NCBI RefSeq assembly: GCF_000243095.1
Contig: NZ_AHJE01000089.1
Coordinates: forward strand, 1-34,691
DNA: 34,691 bases
Reading direction: 5' to 3'
From: Cupriavidus basilensis OR16
Lineage (GTDB): Bacteria > Pseudomonadota > Gammaproteobacteria > Burkholderiales > Burkholderiaceae
Shown here: positions 1-8,553 of the stretch, in pieces
Numbering within the stretch: the first letter of the stretch is position 1
Layout: the number at the start of each line of letters is the position of its first letter
Notes under the pieces: model-generated
What the model was told of the DNA's origin: nothing
Database searches by the model: none
What the model saw: the letters and a program-made list of their open reading frames with translations, nothing else
Position numbers and translations under genes: made by a program

Positions 1-1
1 G

Positions 2-568
2 GAAGCCTCGCCCGCGCATATCGTCGAACTGGTGCTGAGCGGCCAGGCGGATATTGGCATCGCGACCGAGGCGGTGGCCAGCGAGGCGGGGCTGACCTCG
101 TTCGAGGCCTATACCTGGCGCCACGTGCTGGTGGTCTCGCCGGAGCACCCGCTGACGCACCTGCCGGAGCCAACGCTGGAAGACATCGCGGGCTTCCCGA
201 TCATTACCTACGATGCCGGGTTCACCGGGCGCCGCAAGATCGATGGCGCGTTCGCCGCCGCCGGGCTGCAGCCGGAAATCGTGCTGACGGCCATGGACGC
301 GGACGTCATCAAGACTTACGCGGAGCTGGAACTGGGCGTGGGCATCATCGCCTCGATGGCCTACGATGAACGCAAGGATGCCGGGCTGGTGCGGATTGCG
401 GCCGACCATTTGTTCGAGCCCAATACCACCAGCGTGGCCGTGCGCCGCGGCGCCTACCTGCGCGGCTACGCGCATGCCTTCATCAACATGTTCGCGCCGC
501 ACCTCTCGCGCGACACGGTCAGCAGCGCGCTGTCCGAGCCGGCGGGCGGGCAGGTGGTCGAGGCCTGA
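2..568 (+). CDS. cysB: CysB-family LysR-type regulator, 3' part only
   Basis: The gene is cut by the left window edge, so only about 188 C-terminal residues are visible and the helix-turn-helix is missing. The visible part is the effector-binding domain. The motif TYDAGFTGRR followed by DADVIKTYAELELGVGIIASMA is characteristic of CysB/Cbl proteins, which bind O-acetylserine, N-acetylserine or sulfate-related signals and control cysteine synthesis and sulfur scavenging. The protein ends in a short acidic tail. A small hairpin (583-605) follows the stop without a T-run. It could instead be a Cbl- or SsuR-like paralogue, since the discriminating N-terminus is not present. A sulfur regulator is notable given the organosulfur-type gene cluster at 13.6-20.0 kb, but no regulatory link can be shown from this sequence. 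Confidence 0.85.
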   Translation, partial: EASPAHIVELVLSGQADIGIATEAVASEAGLTSFEAYTWRHVLVVSPEHPLTHLPEPTLEDIAGFPIITYDAGFTGRRKIDGAFAAAGLQPEIVLTAMDADVIKTYAELELGVGIIASMAYDERKDAGLVRIAADHLFEPNTTSVAVRRGAYLRGYAHAFINMFAPHLSRDTVSSALSEPAGGQVVEA

Positions 569-784
569 TAGCCCGGGCTGGCGGCACCTGGGCAAGCCCG
601 GTGCCGATCGCGCCGCATCCTCGCGTTTCGCGCCATCCGCTTTCCATTCGTCGCACGCCACTTTCGTAGCGGCCGGTGTCCGCGTAGAGTCACTACTGTT
701 CGTGATGGAATACGTTGATACCGTCACATGGCTTGATGCACCGCAATATCGACGGTGCACGGGTCCGCACGAGAGGAGAGCGCG

Positions 785-991
785 ATGAAGCAACGCCGTA
801 GCGGCAAGGGGCTGATCGCCCCGATCATCCTGATTGCATTGGGCGCGGTATTCCTCGCGCAAAACGGCGGCTTGTTGCCGACCTCTCTGGTGCGAGACGG
901 CTGGCCCGTACTGCTGATCGCCCTGGGCGCCATCGTGCTGGTGCGCCGCCTGGCCTGGAGCCGCGTCAACCAGCGCGGCCCGAAGCCATGA
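785..991 (+). CDS. small two-helix membrane protein, DUF5668-like
   Basis: A 68-residue protein with two hydrophobic segments, roughly residues 9-25 (GLIAPIILIALGAVFLAQ) and 35-51 (WPVLLIALGAIVLVRR), separated by a short G/L/P loop. This is the arrangement of the LiaF/LiaI-like DUF5668 transmembrane region. The start at 785 is chosen because GAGAGGAGAG lies just upstream; an in-frame ATG at 755 lacks this. The stop overlaps the next gene's start as ATGA, implying translational coupling. Its place directly ahead of a membrane protein and a two-component pair suggests a cell-envelope role, which is inference only. Confidence 0.7.
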   Translation: MKQRRSGKGLIAPIILIALGAVFLAQNGGLLPTSLVRDGWPVLLIALGAIVLVRRLAWSRVNQRGPKP

Positions 992-1392
992 GCGCTCGGC
1001 CTGAAGGGCTGCTGAGCTGGCAATGGCGCGGCTACGCCCGCAATCACAATCACCCGCGCAGCCTGTTGCTGCACATGATCGCGGTGCCGATGTTCATGGC
1101 CGGCAATGTGCTGTTCGTCTACGGCGTGTTGTCGCTATCGGTGCCTGCAGGAGGGCTGGGCGTGCTGTGCATGGCCTTGTCGATGATGCTGCAAGGGCGG
1201 GGGCACCGGCTCGAGGCGGTAAGGCCCGAGCCGTTTGCCGGCCCGCTTGACATCGCCCGGCGGATCCTGGCTGAACAATGGATCACTTTTCCGCGCTATG
1301 TGCTGTCTGGGCAGTGGTGGGCCGCGTTGCACGGCCACGGCGCCAATCCCGGGGGCGATGACGTCAACGCCGGTGAGCGGCCTTTACAATAA
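988..1392 (+). CDS. membrane protein, DUF962/Mpo1-like
   Basis: A 134-residue protein with the pattern NHNHPRSLLLHMIAVPMF near residues 19-36. This resembles the H-x-P-x-N...H-x-x-G-x-P signature of DUF962/Mpo1 proteins, whose yeast member is an Fe(II) dioxygenase acting on 2-hydroxy fatty acids. Two hydrophobic segments (about 29-48 and 50-67) are followed by RGHRLEAVRPEPFAGP and a tail with WITFPRYVLSGQWW, also typical of the bacterial family. The match is recalled, not searched, and bacterial members have no settled function. The ATG overlaps the preceding stop (ATGA). The histidine kinase begins 28 bases after its TAA in the same reading frame. Confidence 0.6.
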   Translation: MSARPEGLLSWQWRGYARNHNHPRSLLLHMIAVPMFMAGNVLFVYGVLSLSVPAGGLGVLCMALSMMLQGRGHRLEAVRPEPFAGPLDIARRILAEQWITFPRYVLSGQWWAALHGHGANPGGDDVNAGERPLQ

Positions 1393-1419
1393 CGATCAGT
1401 TGTCCTCGACCTTGCCCCT

Positions 1420-2262
1420 ATGAAATCGCTGGATCGCTGTCCCGCCGCCATTCCCTCCAGGATCTCGATCCTCGCGCGCGACCTTGCGCGCGAGAAGCTC
1501 GCCCATCTCGAGCGGCAGGCAGCGCTCGATGCTTTGCAGCGCGAAGAGGCCGAGAAGCAGCTGGTGCGCGCGCAACTGATGGCCCTGCAGGCGCAGATCG
1601 AGCCGCATTTCCTGTTCAACTCCCTGGCCAACCTCGATTGCCTGATTGCCACCGACCAGCAGGCCGCGAGGCGCCTGCTGCAGCGGCTGATCGGCTTCCT
1701 GCGCATGTCGTTGTCCCACACGCGCGCCGAGCAATGCACGTTGCGCCAGGAGTTCGAGTTGCTGCGCAGCTACCTGGACATACAGGCGCTGCGTTTCGGC
1801 ACGCGCCTGGCCTATGAGATCGAGCTTCCGCCCGAGCTGGCGGAGGTGGAGATCCCGCCCATGCTGATCCAGCCGCTGGTGGAGAACGCGGTCAGCCACG
1901 GCATCGAGCCGTGCATGCATGGCGGCAGGATCGTGCTGTCGGCACGGGCGCAGGGCGACAACGCCGTGCAGGTGCTGATCACCGATACCGGGGTGGGTTT
2001 CGGGCATGCCATGACCAAGGGCTCCGGTCTTGGGCTGACCCATGTGCGCGAGCGGCTGGCGCGGATTTTCGGGGCTGCGGCCAGCATGCAGATGGAAGAA
2101 AACACGCCGCGCGGCGTGATCGTCCGGCTCACATTGCCGGTGGTACGAACGGTGGCGCCTGCCGTTGCCCACGCACCGCAGCCGGTGCCCGCTGGCATGG
2201 CCGCCGGCGTGCGCGCGATGCCCCCCGTGAGCGCTGCCACGCAAGGCATTTCCCATTCTTGA
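1420..2262 (+). CDS. LytS/YehU-type sensor histidine kinase, no membrane domain
   Basis: A 280-residue kinase. The His_kinase domain has the phosphoacceptor motif QIEPHFLFNSLANLD with His63, an N-box QPLVENAVSHGIEP, a G1 box TDTGVGF and a G2 box GSGLGLTHVRERL. Residues 15-58 are a charged heptad-rich helix, probably the dimerising coiled coil. Family members usually carry an N-terminal membrane sensor of several helices, and none is encoded here: the frame is closed upstream by the TAA at 1390-1392. No good ribosome-binding site precedes the ATG. The kinase may be genuinely soluble and sense through a partner such as the membrane proteins just upstream, or it may have lost its sensor. It forms a two-component system with the next gene. 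Confidence 0.85.
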   Translation: MKSLDRCPAAIPSRISILARDLAREKLAHLERQAALDALQREEAEKQLVRAQLMALQAQIEPHFLFNSLANLDCLIATDQQAARRLLQRLIGFLRMSLSHTRAEQCTLRQEFELLRSYLDIQALRFGTRLAYEIELPPELAEVEIPPMLIQPLVENAVSHGIEPCMHGGRIVLSARAQGDNAVQVLITDTGVGFGHAMTKGSGLGLTHVRERLARIFGAAASMQMEENTPRGVIVRLTLPVVRTVAPAVAHAPQPVPAGMAAGVRAMPPVSAATQGISHS

Positions 2263-2315
2263 GGCGCCTCGCCACTTAGACCGCTTCGACCGATCCGCCC
2301 CTTACTCCCGTTTCC

Positions 2316-3146
2316 ATGGCCCCGACCCTGTTGATCGCCGACGACGAGCCACTGCTCGCGCGCGCCTTGCACGCCGAATTGTCCAGCCTGTGGCCCGAGG
2401 CGCAGGTCGTCGCCGTGGTGCATGACGGTGTGTCCGCGCTGGAGGCGGCCCGCCTGCATGAGCCCCAGGTAGCGTTCCTCGATATCCGCATGCCCGGCAT
2501 GAGCGGCATGGACGTGGCGCGCGAGCTGATGGCGTTCGATCCGCCGCCGCTGGTGGTGTTTGTCACGGCATACGACCAGTTCGCGCTGGAGGCCTTCGAG
2601 CGCGAGGCCGTCGACTACGTGCTCAAGCCGGTGCAGCCCGAGCGGCTGGAGGCGACGGTGCACCGTCTCAAGGCAAGGCTGGCGGCCCAGGGGCAGGCCA
2701 GCGAGGAGGGCGGCGCGGCCCTCGATACCGATCGCCTGGCGCAACTGCTGGCGCGCCTCGAGACGCTGGGGCCGGGTGGCGGCGCGGCGCAGCAGGCGCC
2801 GGCGGGCGCGCCGCAACATGGTTACCTGCGCTTCATCAAGGCCCTGGTCGGCCAGGAGATCCGCATCATTCCGGTGGACGAGGTGATCTACCTGGAGGCG
2901 ACGGACAAGTATGTCAACGTCGTGTCCGCGAGCGGCGAGGCACTGATCCGCACCAGCCTGCGCGAGCTGTCGCAGCAGCTCGACCCCGAGCGCTTCTGGC
3001 AGATCCATCGCGGCACAGTGGTCAATATCGACTGCGTGGCCAGCGCCGTGAACCAGTCGCTGGGGCGGCTCTCGCTCAAGCTGCGCAATCGCACGGAAAC
3101 CTTGCCAGTGGCGCGCCAGTACGCCTATCTGTTCAAGCAGATGTAA
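2316..3146 (+). CDS. LytR/AlgR-family response regulator
   Basis: A 276-residue protein. The N-terminal receiver domain (about 3-125) has the acidic pocket DDE at 9-11, phosphoacceptor Asp56 in FLDIRMPGMSG and the conserved lysine in YVLKPVQPE. An alanine/glycine-rich linker (about 128-165) leads to a C-terminal LytTR DNA-binding domain (about 168-276) with the typical IIPVDEVIYLEATDKYVNV and FWQIHRGTVVN motifs. LytTR proteins bind paired direct repeats; no such site was recognised nearby. The gene follows the kinase by 53 bases and is its likely phosphorylation partner. The target genes are unknown. Confidence 0.93.
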   Translation: MAPTLLIADDEPLLARALHAELSSLWPEAQVVAVVHDGVSALEAARLHEPQVAFLDIRMPGMSGMDVARELMAFDPPPLVVFVTAYDQFALEAFEREAVDYVLKPVQPERLEATVHRLKARLAAQGQASEEGGAALDTDRLAQLLARLETLGPGGGAAQQAPAGAPQHGYLRFIKALVGQEIRIIPVDEVIYLEATDKYVNVVSASGEALIRTSLRELSQQLDPERFWQIHRGTVVNIDCVASAVNQSLGRLSLKLRNRTETLPVARQYAYLFKQM

Positions 3147-3264
3147 CGCGCAGGGCACCCCTGCCTCGGGCGGTTTTACTCTATGATGCGGTATTCGCAG
3201 CGCGCTTCCTGAGCCTGGCAGCATGGCCGGCGCGCCATGCCAAGCCCAGCAAGATAGCCGCCCG

Positions 3265-4530
3265 ATGACTTCCGCCACCCTCGATCCCGTTCGCAATCCG
3301 CTGCGCCACGACGCCCAGGTCATCGGCCTGGTCGGGCTGGCCCACGGTGTCTCTCACTTCTTTCACCTGCTGCTGGCGCCCCTGTTCCCGTGGATCAAGG
3401 CGGAGTTCGGCCTGAGCTATGCCGAGCTGGGTTTGCTGATGACGGTGTTCTTCGCCGTGTCGGCCGTGGTGCAGACCGCGTCGGGCTTCGGCTTCGTGGT
3501 GGATCGCTTCGGCCCCAAGCCGGTGCTGTTTGGCGGCCTGGGGCTGCTGGGCACGGCAGCCTTGCTGCTGTCGGTCAGCCCCAGCTACGCGATGCTGCTG
3601 CTTGGCGCCGGCGTGGCCGGGATCGGCAACGGCGTGTTCCATCCCGCCGATTTCACCTTGCTCAACAAGCATGTTTCCCAGCCGCGGCTGGGGCACGCGT
3701 TCTCGGTGCATGGCATCTCGGGCAATCTCGGCTGGGCCGCGGCGCCGATCTTCCTGGTGACCATTGCCGAGCTCGGCAGCTGGCGCACCGCGCTCGCCAG
3801 CGCCTCGGCGGTGGCCTTTGGCGTGCTGGCCGTGTTGCTGGCCTTTCGCCATGTGCTCGATCCCCGCGCCGGCGCTGCGCCCAGGCCGGTCGCTGCGGCG
3901 GCCAAGGCGGGCGGCAGCATGCTGGCGTTCCTCAAGCTGCCGCAAGTGTGGATCTGCTGGGCCTTCTTCCTCGTCACCACCTTTTCGTTCTCCGGCATCC
4001 AGAGCTTCGCGCCGACCGCGCTGACCCAGCTCTACGGCATGCCGCTGACGCTCGCCACGGCTTCGTACACCGTCTACATGCTGTGCAGCGCGGGCGGCAT
4101 GATCGTGGGCGGCTTTGCGGCGGGGCGCACCAGCAACCACGACCGCCTGATCGCGATGAGCTTCACGCTGTCGGGCCTGGTCGCCATCGTGGTGGGGCTG
4201 GGCGTGCTGCCGGCCGTCATGGTGCCGGTGCTGATGGGCGTGATCGGCTTCGGCGCGGGCACGGCCGGGCCTTCGCGTGACCTGCTGGTGCGCGCGGCGG
4301 CCCCTGCCGGCGCCACGGGCCGGGTCTATGGCGTGGTCTACTCGGGCCTGGATATCGGCCTGGCCAGCGGACCGCTGTTCTTCGGCATGCTGATGGACGC
4401 GCACTGGCCGAGCTGGGTGTTCTTCATGATCGGCGCCTTCCAGATGCTGGCGATCTTCACCGCCGTCACGGTTGGCAATGGCAACCGCTCCCGCCGCGAG
4501 GTGGCGGGCAAGCGCGCGGCCGCCGGCTGA
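3265..4530 (+). CDS. MFS transporter, Fsr (fosmidomycin resistance)-like
   Basis: A 421-residue protein with about 12 hydrophobic segments, a central hydrophilic loop around residues 195-220 and the MFS loop motif DRFGPKPVLFGG. The N-terminal LVGLAHGVSHFFHLLLAPLF, and the GVFHPADFTLLNKHV stretch resembling the family's G-x-FHP-x-A, are typical of the Fsr-like subfamily of inner-membrane drug/proton antiporters. Substrate cannot be read from the sequence. The start at 3265 is preferred because homologues as recalled begin with a short polar N-terminus. An in-frame ATG at 3223 would add 14 residues. Neither start has a clear Shine-Dalgarno sequence. Confidence 0.85.
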   Translation: MTSATLDPVRNPLRHDAQVIGLVGLAHGVSHFFHLLLAPLFPWIKAEFGLSYAELGLLMTVFFAVSAVVQTASGFGFVVDRFGPKPVLFGGLGLLGTAALLLSVSPSYAMLLLGAGVAGIGNGVFHPADFTLLNKHVSQPRLGHAFSVHGISGNLGWAAAPIFLVTIAELGSWRTALASASAVAFGVLAVLLAFRHVLDPRAGAAPRPVAAAAKAGGSMLAFLKLPQVWICWAFFLVTTFSFSGIQSFAPTALTQLYGMPLTLATASYTVYMLCSAGGMIVGGFAAGRTSNHDRLIAMSFTLSGLVAIVVGLGVLPAVMVPVLMGVIGFGAGTAGPSRDLLVRAAAPAGATGRVYGVVYSGLDIGLASGPLFFGMLMDAHWPSWVFFMIGAFQMLAIFTAVTVGNGNRSRREVAGKRAAAG

Positions 4531-4644
4531 CGCAGGCGCTGGCCGGGATGGCGCTGGCGCGCGCCCGGGCGGTGCGCAGGATCCATTGGCGCCGCGCGCG
4601 GCCTTCGCTTTTCACTTTCCACTTTTCTGATTCGGGAGTCCTTC

Positions 4645-5142
4645 ATGAGCTTTGCTACCACTGACCTGTGCGATGCCAATGAGGCACGCCTGGCCGACGG
4701 CTCGCTGCGCGTGCTGTCGCCGGTATTCCAGCATTTCGGCAAGCGCGCGGCGTTCTCCGGCCCGGCGGCCACGCTCAAGGTGTTCGAGGACAACTCGCTG
4801 GTGCGCGAGGCGGTCGAGTCGCCCGGCAACGGCCGCGTGCTGGTGGTCGATGGCGGTGGCTCGCTGCGCTGTGCGCTGGTGGGCGGCAACCTTGGCGTGC
4901 TGGCCGAGAAGAACGGCTGGGTCGGCATCATCGTGCATGGCTGCGTGCGCGATAGCGGGGAGCTTGCGGTATGCGATATCGGCCTGCGCGCCCTGGCCCT
5001 GCACCCGCAAAAGAGCCAGAGGCGCAATGTGGGCGAGCGCGAGGTCACCGTGCAAATGCCCGGCGCCGTGGTGCGGCCCGGCAACTGGATCTATGCCGAC
5101 GCCGATGGCGTGCTGGTGGCGGACACCAAGCTGGAGGGCTGA
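4645..5142 (+). CDS. rraA: RraA-family protein (RNase E regulator / HMG-aldolase fold)
   Basis: A 165-residue protein, the usual length for RraA. The sequence contains VGGNLGVLAEKNGWVGIIVHGCVRD, in which the Arg-Asp pair corresponds to the pyruvate/metal site of related class II 4-hydroxy-4-methyl-2-oxoglutarate aldolases. In E. coli RraA binds RNase E and lowers its activity; beta-proteobacterial members are often annotated with both names, and sequence alone does not separate the roles. A GGGAG Shine-Dalgarno lies at about 4633, eight bases before the ATG. The next gene starts 2 bases after the stop, so the two are probably co-transcribed. Confidence 0.9.
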   Translation: MSFATTDLCDANEARLADGSLRVLSPVFQHFGKRAAFSGPAATLKVFEDNSLVREAVESPGNGRVLVVDGGGSLRCALVGGNLGVLAEKNGWVGIIVHGCVRDSGELAVCDIGLRALALHPQKSQRRNVGEREVTVQMPGAVVRPGNWIYADADGVLVADTKLEG

Positions 5143-5144
5143 GC

Positions 5145-5546
5145 ATGCCAGTGGTCTTTGTCTATGGCACGCTGCGCGCGGGCGAAGTCAACGACCTCAA
5201 CGCGGCCGCGCGCAGGCACGGCATCGCCGCGCCGCGCCTGATCGGCAGCGCGACGGTGGCGGGGCGGCTTTATGACTTCGGCACGTATCCAGGGCTGGTG
5301 CTGGACGCTGCCGCGCCCGGCGTGGCGGGCGACTTGTACGAGGTCGATGCCGCGCTGGTGCCCGTGCTCGACGAGATCGAGGAGATCTATCCGGGCCAGG
5401 CCTCGTTGTTCGTGCGCGAGGAGCGCGTGGTGGCGCTCGGTGATCAAGCCGTCAGTTGCCTGCTTTACCCGGTGGGGGAGGATGCCGTCGCTGGCCTGCC
5501 GCGCATCGATTCCGGCGACTGGGTGGCCTACCGGCGCGCCCGCTAG
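5145..5546 (+). CDS. gamma-glutamylcyclotransferase-fold protein
   Basis: A 133-residue protein beginning PVVFVYGTLRAGEVN, the YGTLR/S-G substrate loop of the GGCT/AIG2 fold. It continues with GRLYDFGTYPGLV and GDLYEVD, and the acidic stretch LDEIEEIY supplies the probable catalytic glutamate. Members either cyclise gamma-glutamyl compounds to 5-oxoproline or serve other gamma-glutamylamine chemistry, so the exact substrate is open. The start is the ATG 2 bases after rraA; a longer reading would run back inside rraA and is not supported. Confidence 0.85.
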   Translation: MPVVFVYGTLRAGEVNDLNAAARRHGIAAPRLIGSATVAGRLYDFGTYPGLVLDAAAPGVAGDLYEVDAALVPVLDEIEEIYPGQASLFVREERVVALGDQAVSCLLYPVGEDAVAGLPRIDSGDWVAYRRAR

Positions 5547-5628
5547 TCCGCTTGCGTTTCAAACGCCGCGTCGCGCGCTCGCCGCGCGGCCGGTCTTGGC
5601 GTAGCATCGGCAACCATTCCATCGTCCG

Positions 5629-6585
5629 ATGTCATGGTTAAGCATGCACGCTCCCGATTCCCCTCCCAACCAGCGATTCGTCCAGTCCGGCGGCGTACGG
5701 CTCGCCGTCAAGACCTGGGGCGATCCCGCGCGCCCAGCCATGGTGCTGGTGCACGGCTATCCGGACAACAGCGCGGTCTGGCATGGCGTGGCGCCTCTGC
5801 TGGCCAATGACTATTACGTAGTTGCCTACGATGTGCGCGGCGCTGGCGGCTCTTCGGCACCCAAAGGCGTGGCGGCCTATCGCCTGGAGCGGCTGACGGA
5901 GGATTTCAGCGCGGTGATCGACGCCGTTTCTCCCGATGCGCCCGTCCACCTGGTCGGCCATGACTGGGGCTCGATCCAGTGCTGGGAGTTTGTCACCGAG
6001 CCACGCCTGCGCATCGCTTCTTATACGTCGTGCTCCGGGCCTTGCCTGGACCATGTCGGGCACTGGATGCGGGGAAACCGGCGTCTGTCGTTCACGGCGC
6101 TTTCGCGCTCGCTGCGGCAGATGGTGTCGTCCTGGTACATCTATGTCTTCCACCTGCCGTGGCTGCCCGAGTTGAGCTGGCAGCTCTGGATGGGCAGCGC
6201 CTGGCCGCTTTACCTGAAGCGGACCGAGCGCATCGAGGCGGATGCCAATCCCACCCAGGCCGCGGATGGCTGCCACGGGCTGGCGCTGTACCGTGCCAAC
6301 ATGTTGCCGCGCCTGCTGTCACCGGGGGCGCGCCATGCGCATGCGCCGGTGCAGGTGATCGTGCCGCTGCTGGATCGCTATGTCAGGCCGGCGCTCTCCG
6401 AGGATCTGTCGCGCTGGGTAGAGCGCTGGTGGCGCCGGGAGGTCAGCGCGCGGCACTGGCTGCCGCTGGCGGACCCCGCCGGCATGGCCGCGATGGTGCG
6501 CGATCTGGCCGGGCACATCGATGGCGGCCCGGAACCCCTGGCATTGCGCCAGGCGCGCATGGCGCCAAATCCCGATATTTCATAA
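5629..6585 (+). CDS. alpha/beta-fold hydrolase, EphD-like N-domain
   Basis: A 318-residue alpha/beta hydrolase. It has the HGYP oxyanion motif (VLVHGYPDNSAVW), the DVRGAGGSSAP loop and a nucleophile elbow GHDWGS with Asp as nucleophile, as in epoxide hydrolases and haloalkane dehalogenases. The segment SGPCLDHVGHWM and the region ending NPTQAADGCHGLALYRANM match my memory of the hydrolase half of EphD-type proteins, which usually continue into a short-chain dehydrogenase domain. Here the protein stops before any SDR domain. The start is uncertain between 5629 and 5644, and neither has a clear Shine-Dalgarno. Substrate unknown. Confidence 0.85.
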   Translation: MSWLSMHAPDSPPNQRFVQSGGVRLAVKTWGDPARPAMVLVHGYPDNSAVWHGVAPLLANDYYVVAYDVRGAGGSSAPKGVAAYRLERLTEDFSAVIDAVSPDAPVHLVGHDWGSIQCWEFVTEPRLRIASYTSCSGPCLDHVGHWMRGNRRLSFTALSRSLRQMVSSWYIYVFHLPWLPELSWQLWMGSAWPLYLKRTERIEADANPTQAADGCHGLALYRANMLPRLLSPGARHAHAPVQVIVPLLDRYVRPALSEDLSRWVERWWRREVSARHWLPLADPAGMAAMVRDLAGHIDGGPEPLALRQARMAPNPDIS

Positions 6586-6938
6586 TGCGGAATACTGTTT
6601 TGTGCGGCAAAAAATGTAGATGCGTAGCACAACGGGCATGTCTCATGATGGAAGATGGCCTTCCGTATTGTAAAAAATATTTTGTAACTTGTTGATTATA
6701 AATAATAAAAAAACTCAGCAAGGACTGCATTCCGAGCTGTTGCGACGCGGGACGTTTCCCTACACTCTTATATAAGACACATGACCTGAACGGCAATAAA
6801 CAGGGGTGGCGAGGCCAGCAAGACAGCGCCTCCAAACCACCTCCCGAAAGTGCCTCGGTCGGCAACTCGGCACCACGGTGTGGCTAGCCTGTCGCAAGTT
6901 TCCAATGCCATCCCTGTCTTAAACACTAGGAGAGTGAA
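6586..6938. other. AT-rich upstream region of aceA
   Basis: This 353-base gap holds no convincing gene. Its central part (about 6664-6716) is almost pure A+T in an otherwise GC-rich window, with aaaatatttt at 6674-6683 and runs of A and T. A perfect 12-base palindrome lies downstream at 6766-6777. Such a region may carry promoter UP-element or nucleoid-protein binding sites controlling the isocitrate lyase gene. This is inferred from composition only. Confidence 0.5.
6766..6777. promoter_or_regulatory. perfect palindrome TCTTATATAAGA upstream of aceA
   Basis: TCTTATATAAGA reads identically on both strands and lies 161 bases upstream of the aceA start. A weak TTGCGA with TACACT (6761-6766) 15 bases later ends at its first base, so the palindrome would sit near a transcription start. 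Position and symmetry suit an operator for a dimeric regulator of carbon metabolism. Which protein binds is unknown. Confidence 0.4.
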
Positions 6939-8234
<1,296 letters not shown>

Positions 8235-8306
8235 GGCTTCAGATCGCCAGATCGAATAGCTGGGCATCTTGAAGGGCGTGCGACCATCACGCCCCTCAAT
8301 TAGGCG

Positions 8307-8343
8307 CCGCGCCGTCTCCCTCTCAGGGACGGCGCGGTTTTTT
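8307..8343 (+). terminator. rho-independent terminator of aceA
   Basis: The perfect 10-base stem ccgcgccgtc (8307-8316) and gacggcgcgg (8328-8337) with an 11-base loop is followed directly by six T. A smaller hairpin, gggcgtg/cacgccc, precedes it at 8274-8294. Together they form a convincing end of the aceA transcript. Confidence 0.93.
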
Positions 8344-8553
8344 GCTTTCTGGGACGGGATTGCAGAAAAGTGTTAAAAATTGTATCCGTATCGATTCAGA
8401 CACTTATGCGTAACTTGAGGCGTTTTAGGCGATATGATGCTGCCCGTGTGTGAGTAAAGCCACACCGCAGGTCGCCGGGCAGCCACCGGCAAGTCTCCAC
8501 TCAAGCCACTGGCAAGCAACCCGGCCGGTGTCGATCCCAAGAAGACCACAAGC
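8344..8553. other. intergenic region between aceA terminator and M48 gene
   Basis: No gene is seen. The part around 8365-8440 is relatively AT-rich and includes TATGAT (8433-8438), a possible -10 element for the M48 gene, although no well-spaced -35 was found. The remainder up to the ATG at 8554 is an unassigned leader of about 115 bases. Confidence 0.35.

Noticed and set aside
583..605. Hairpin ggcacc/ggtgcc after cysB as a terminator
   Set aside because: Short stem, tiny loop and no T-run, so kept only as a note in the cysB entry.
3150..3164. Hairpin gcaggg/ccctgc after the response regulator
   Set aside because: The 6-base stem with a 3-base loop is weak and the T-rich part lies 9 bases further on, so it is not a convincing terminator.
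1812..3323. A 503-codon open frame on the minus strand
   Set aside because: It lies antisense to the histidine kinase and response regulator, both with clear domains, and has the low-complexity Arg/Gln/His composition of a shadow frame in GC-rich DNA.
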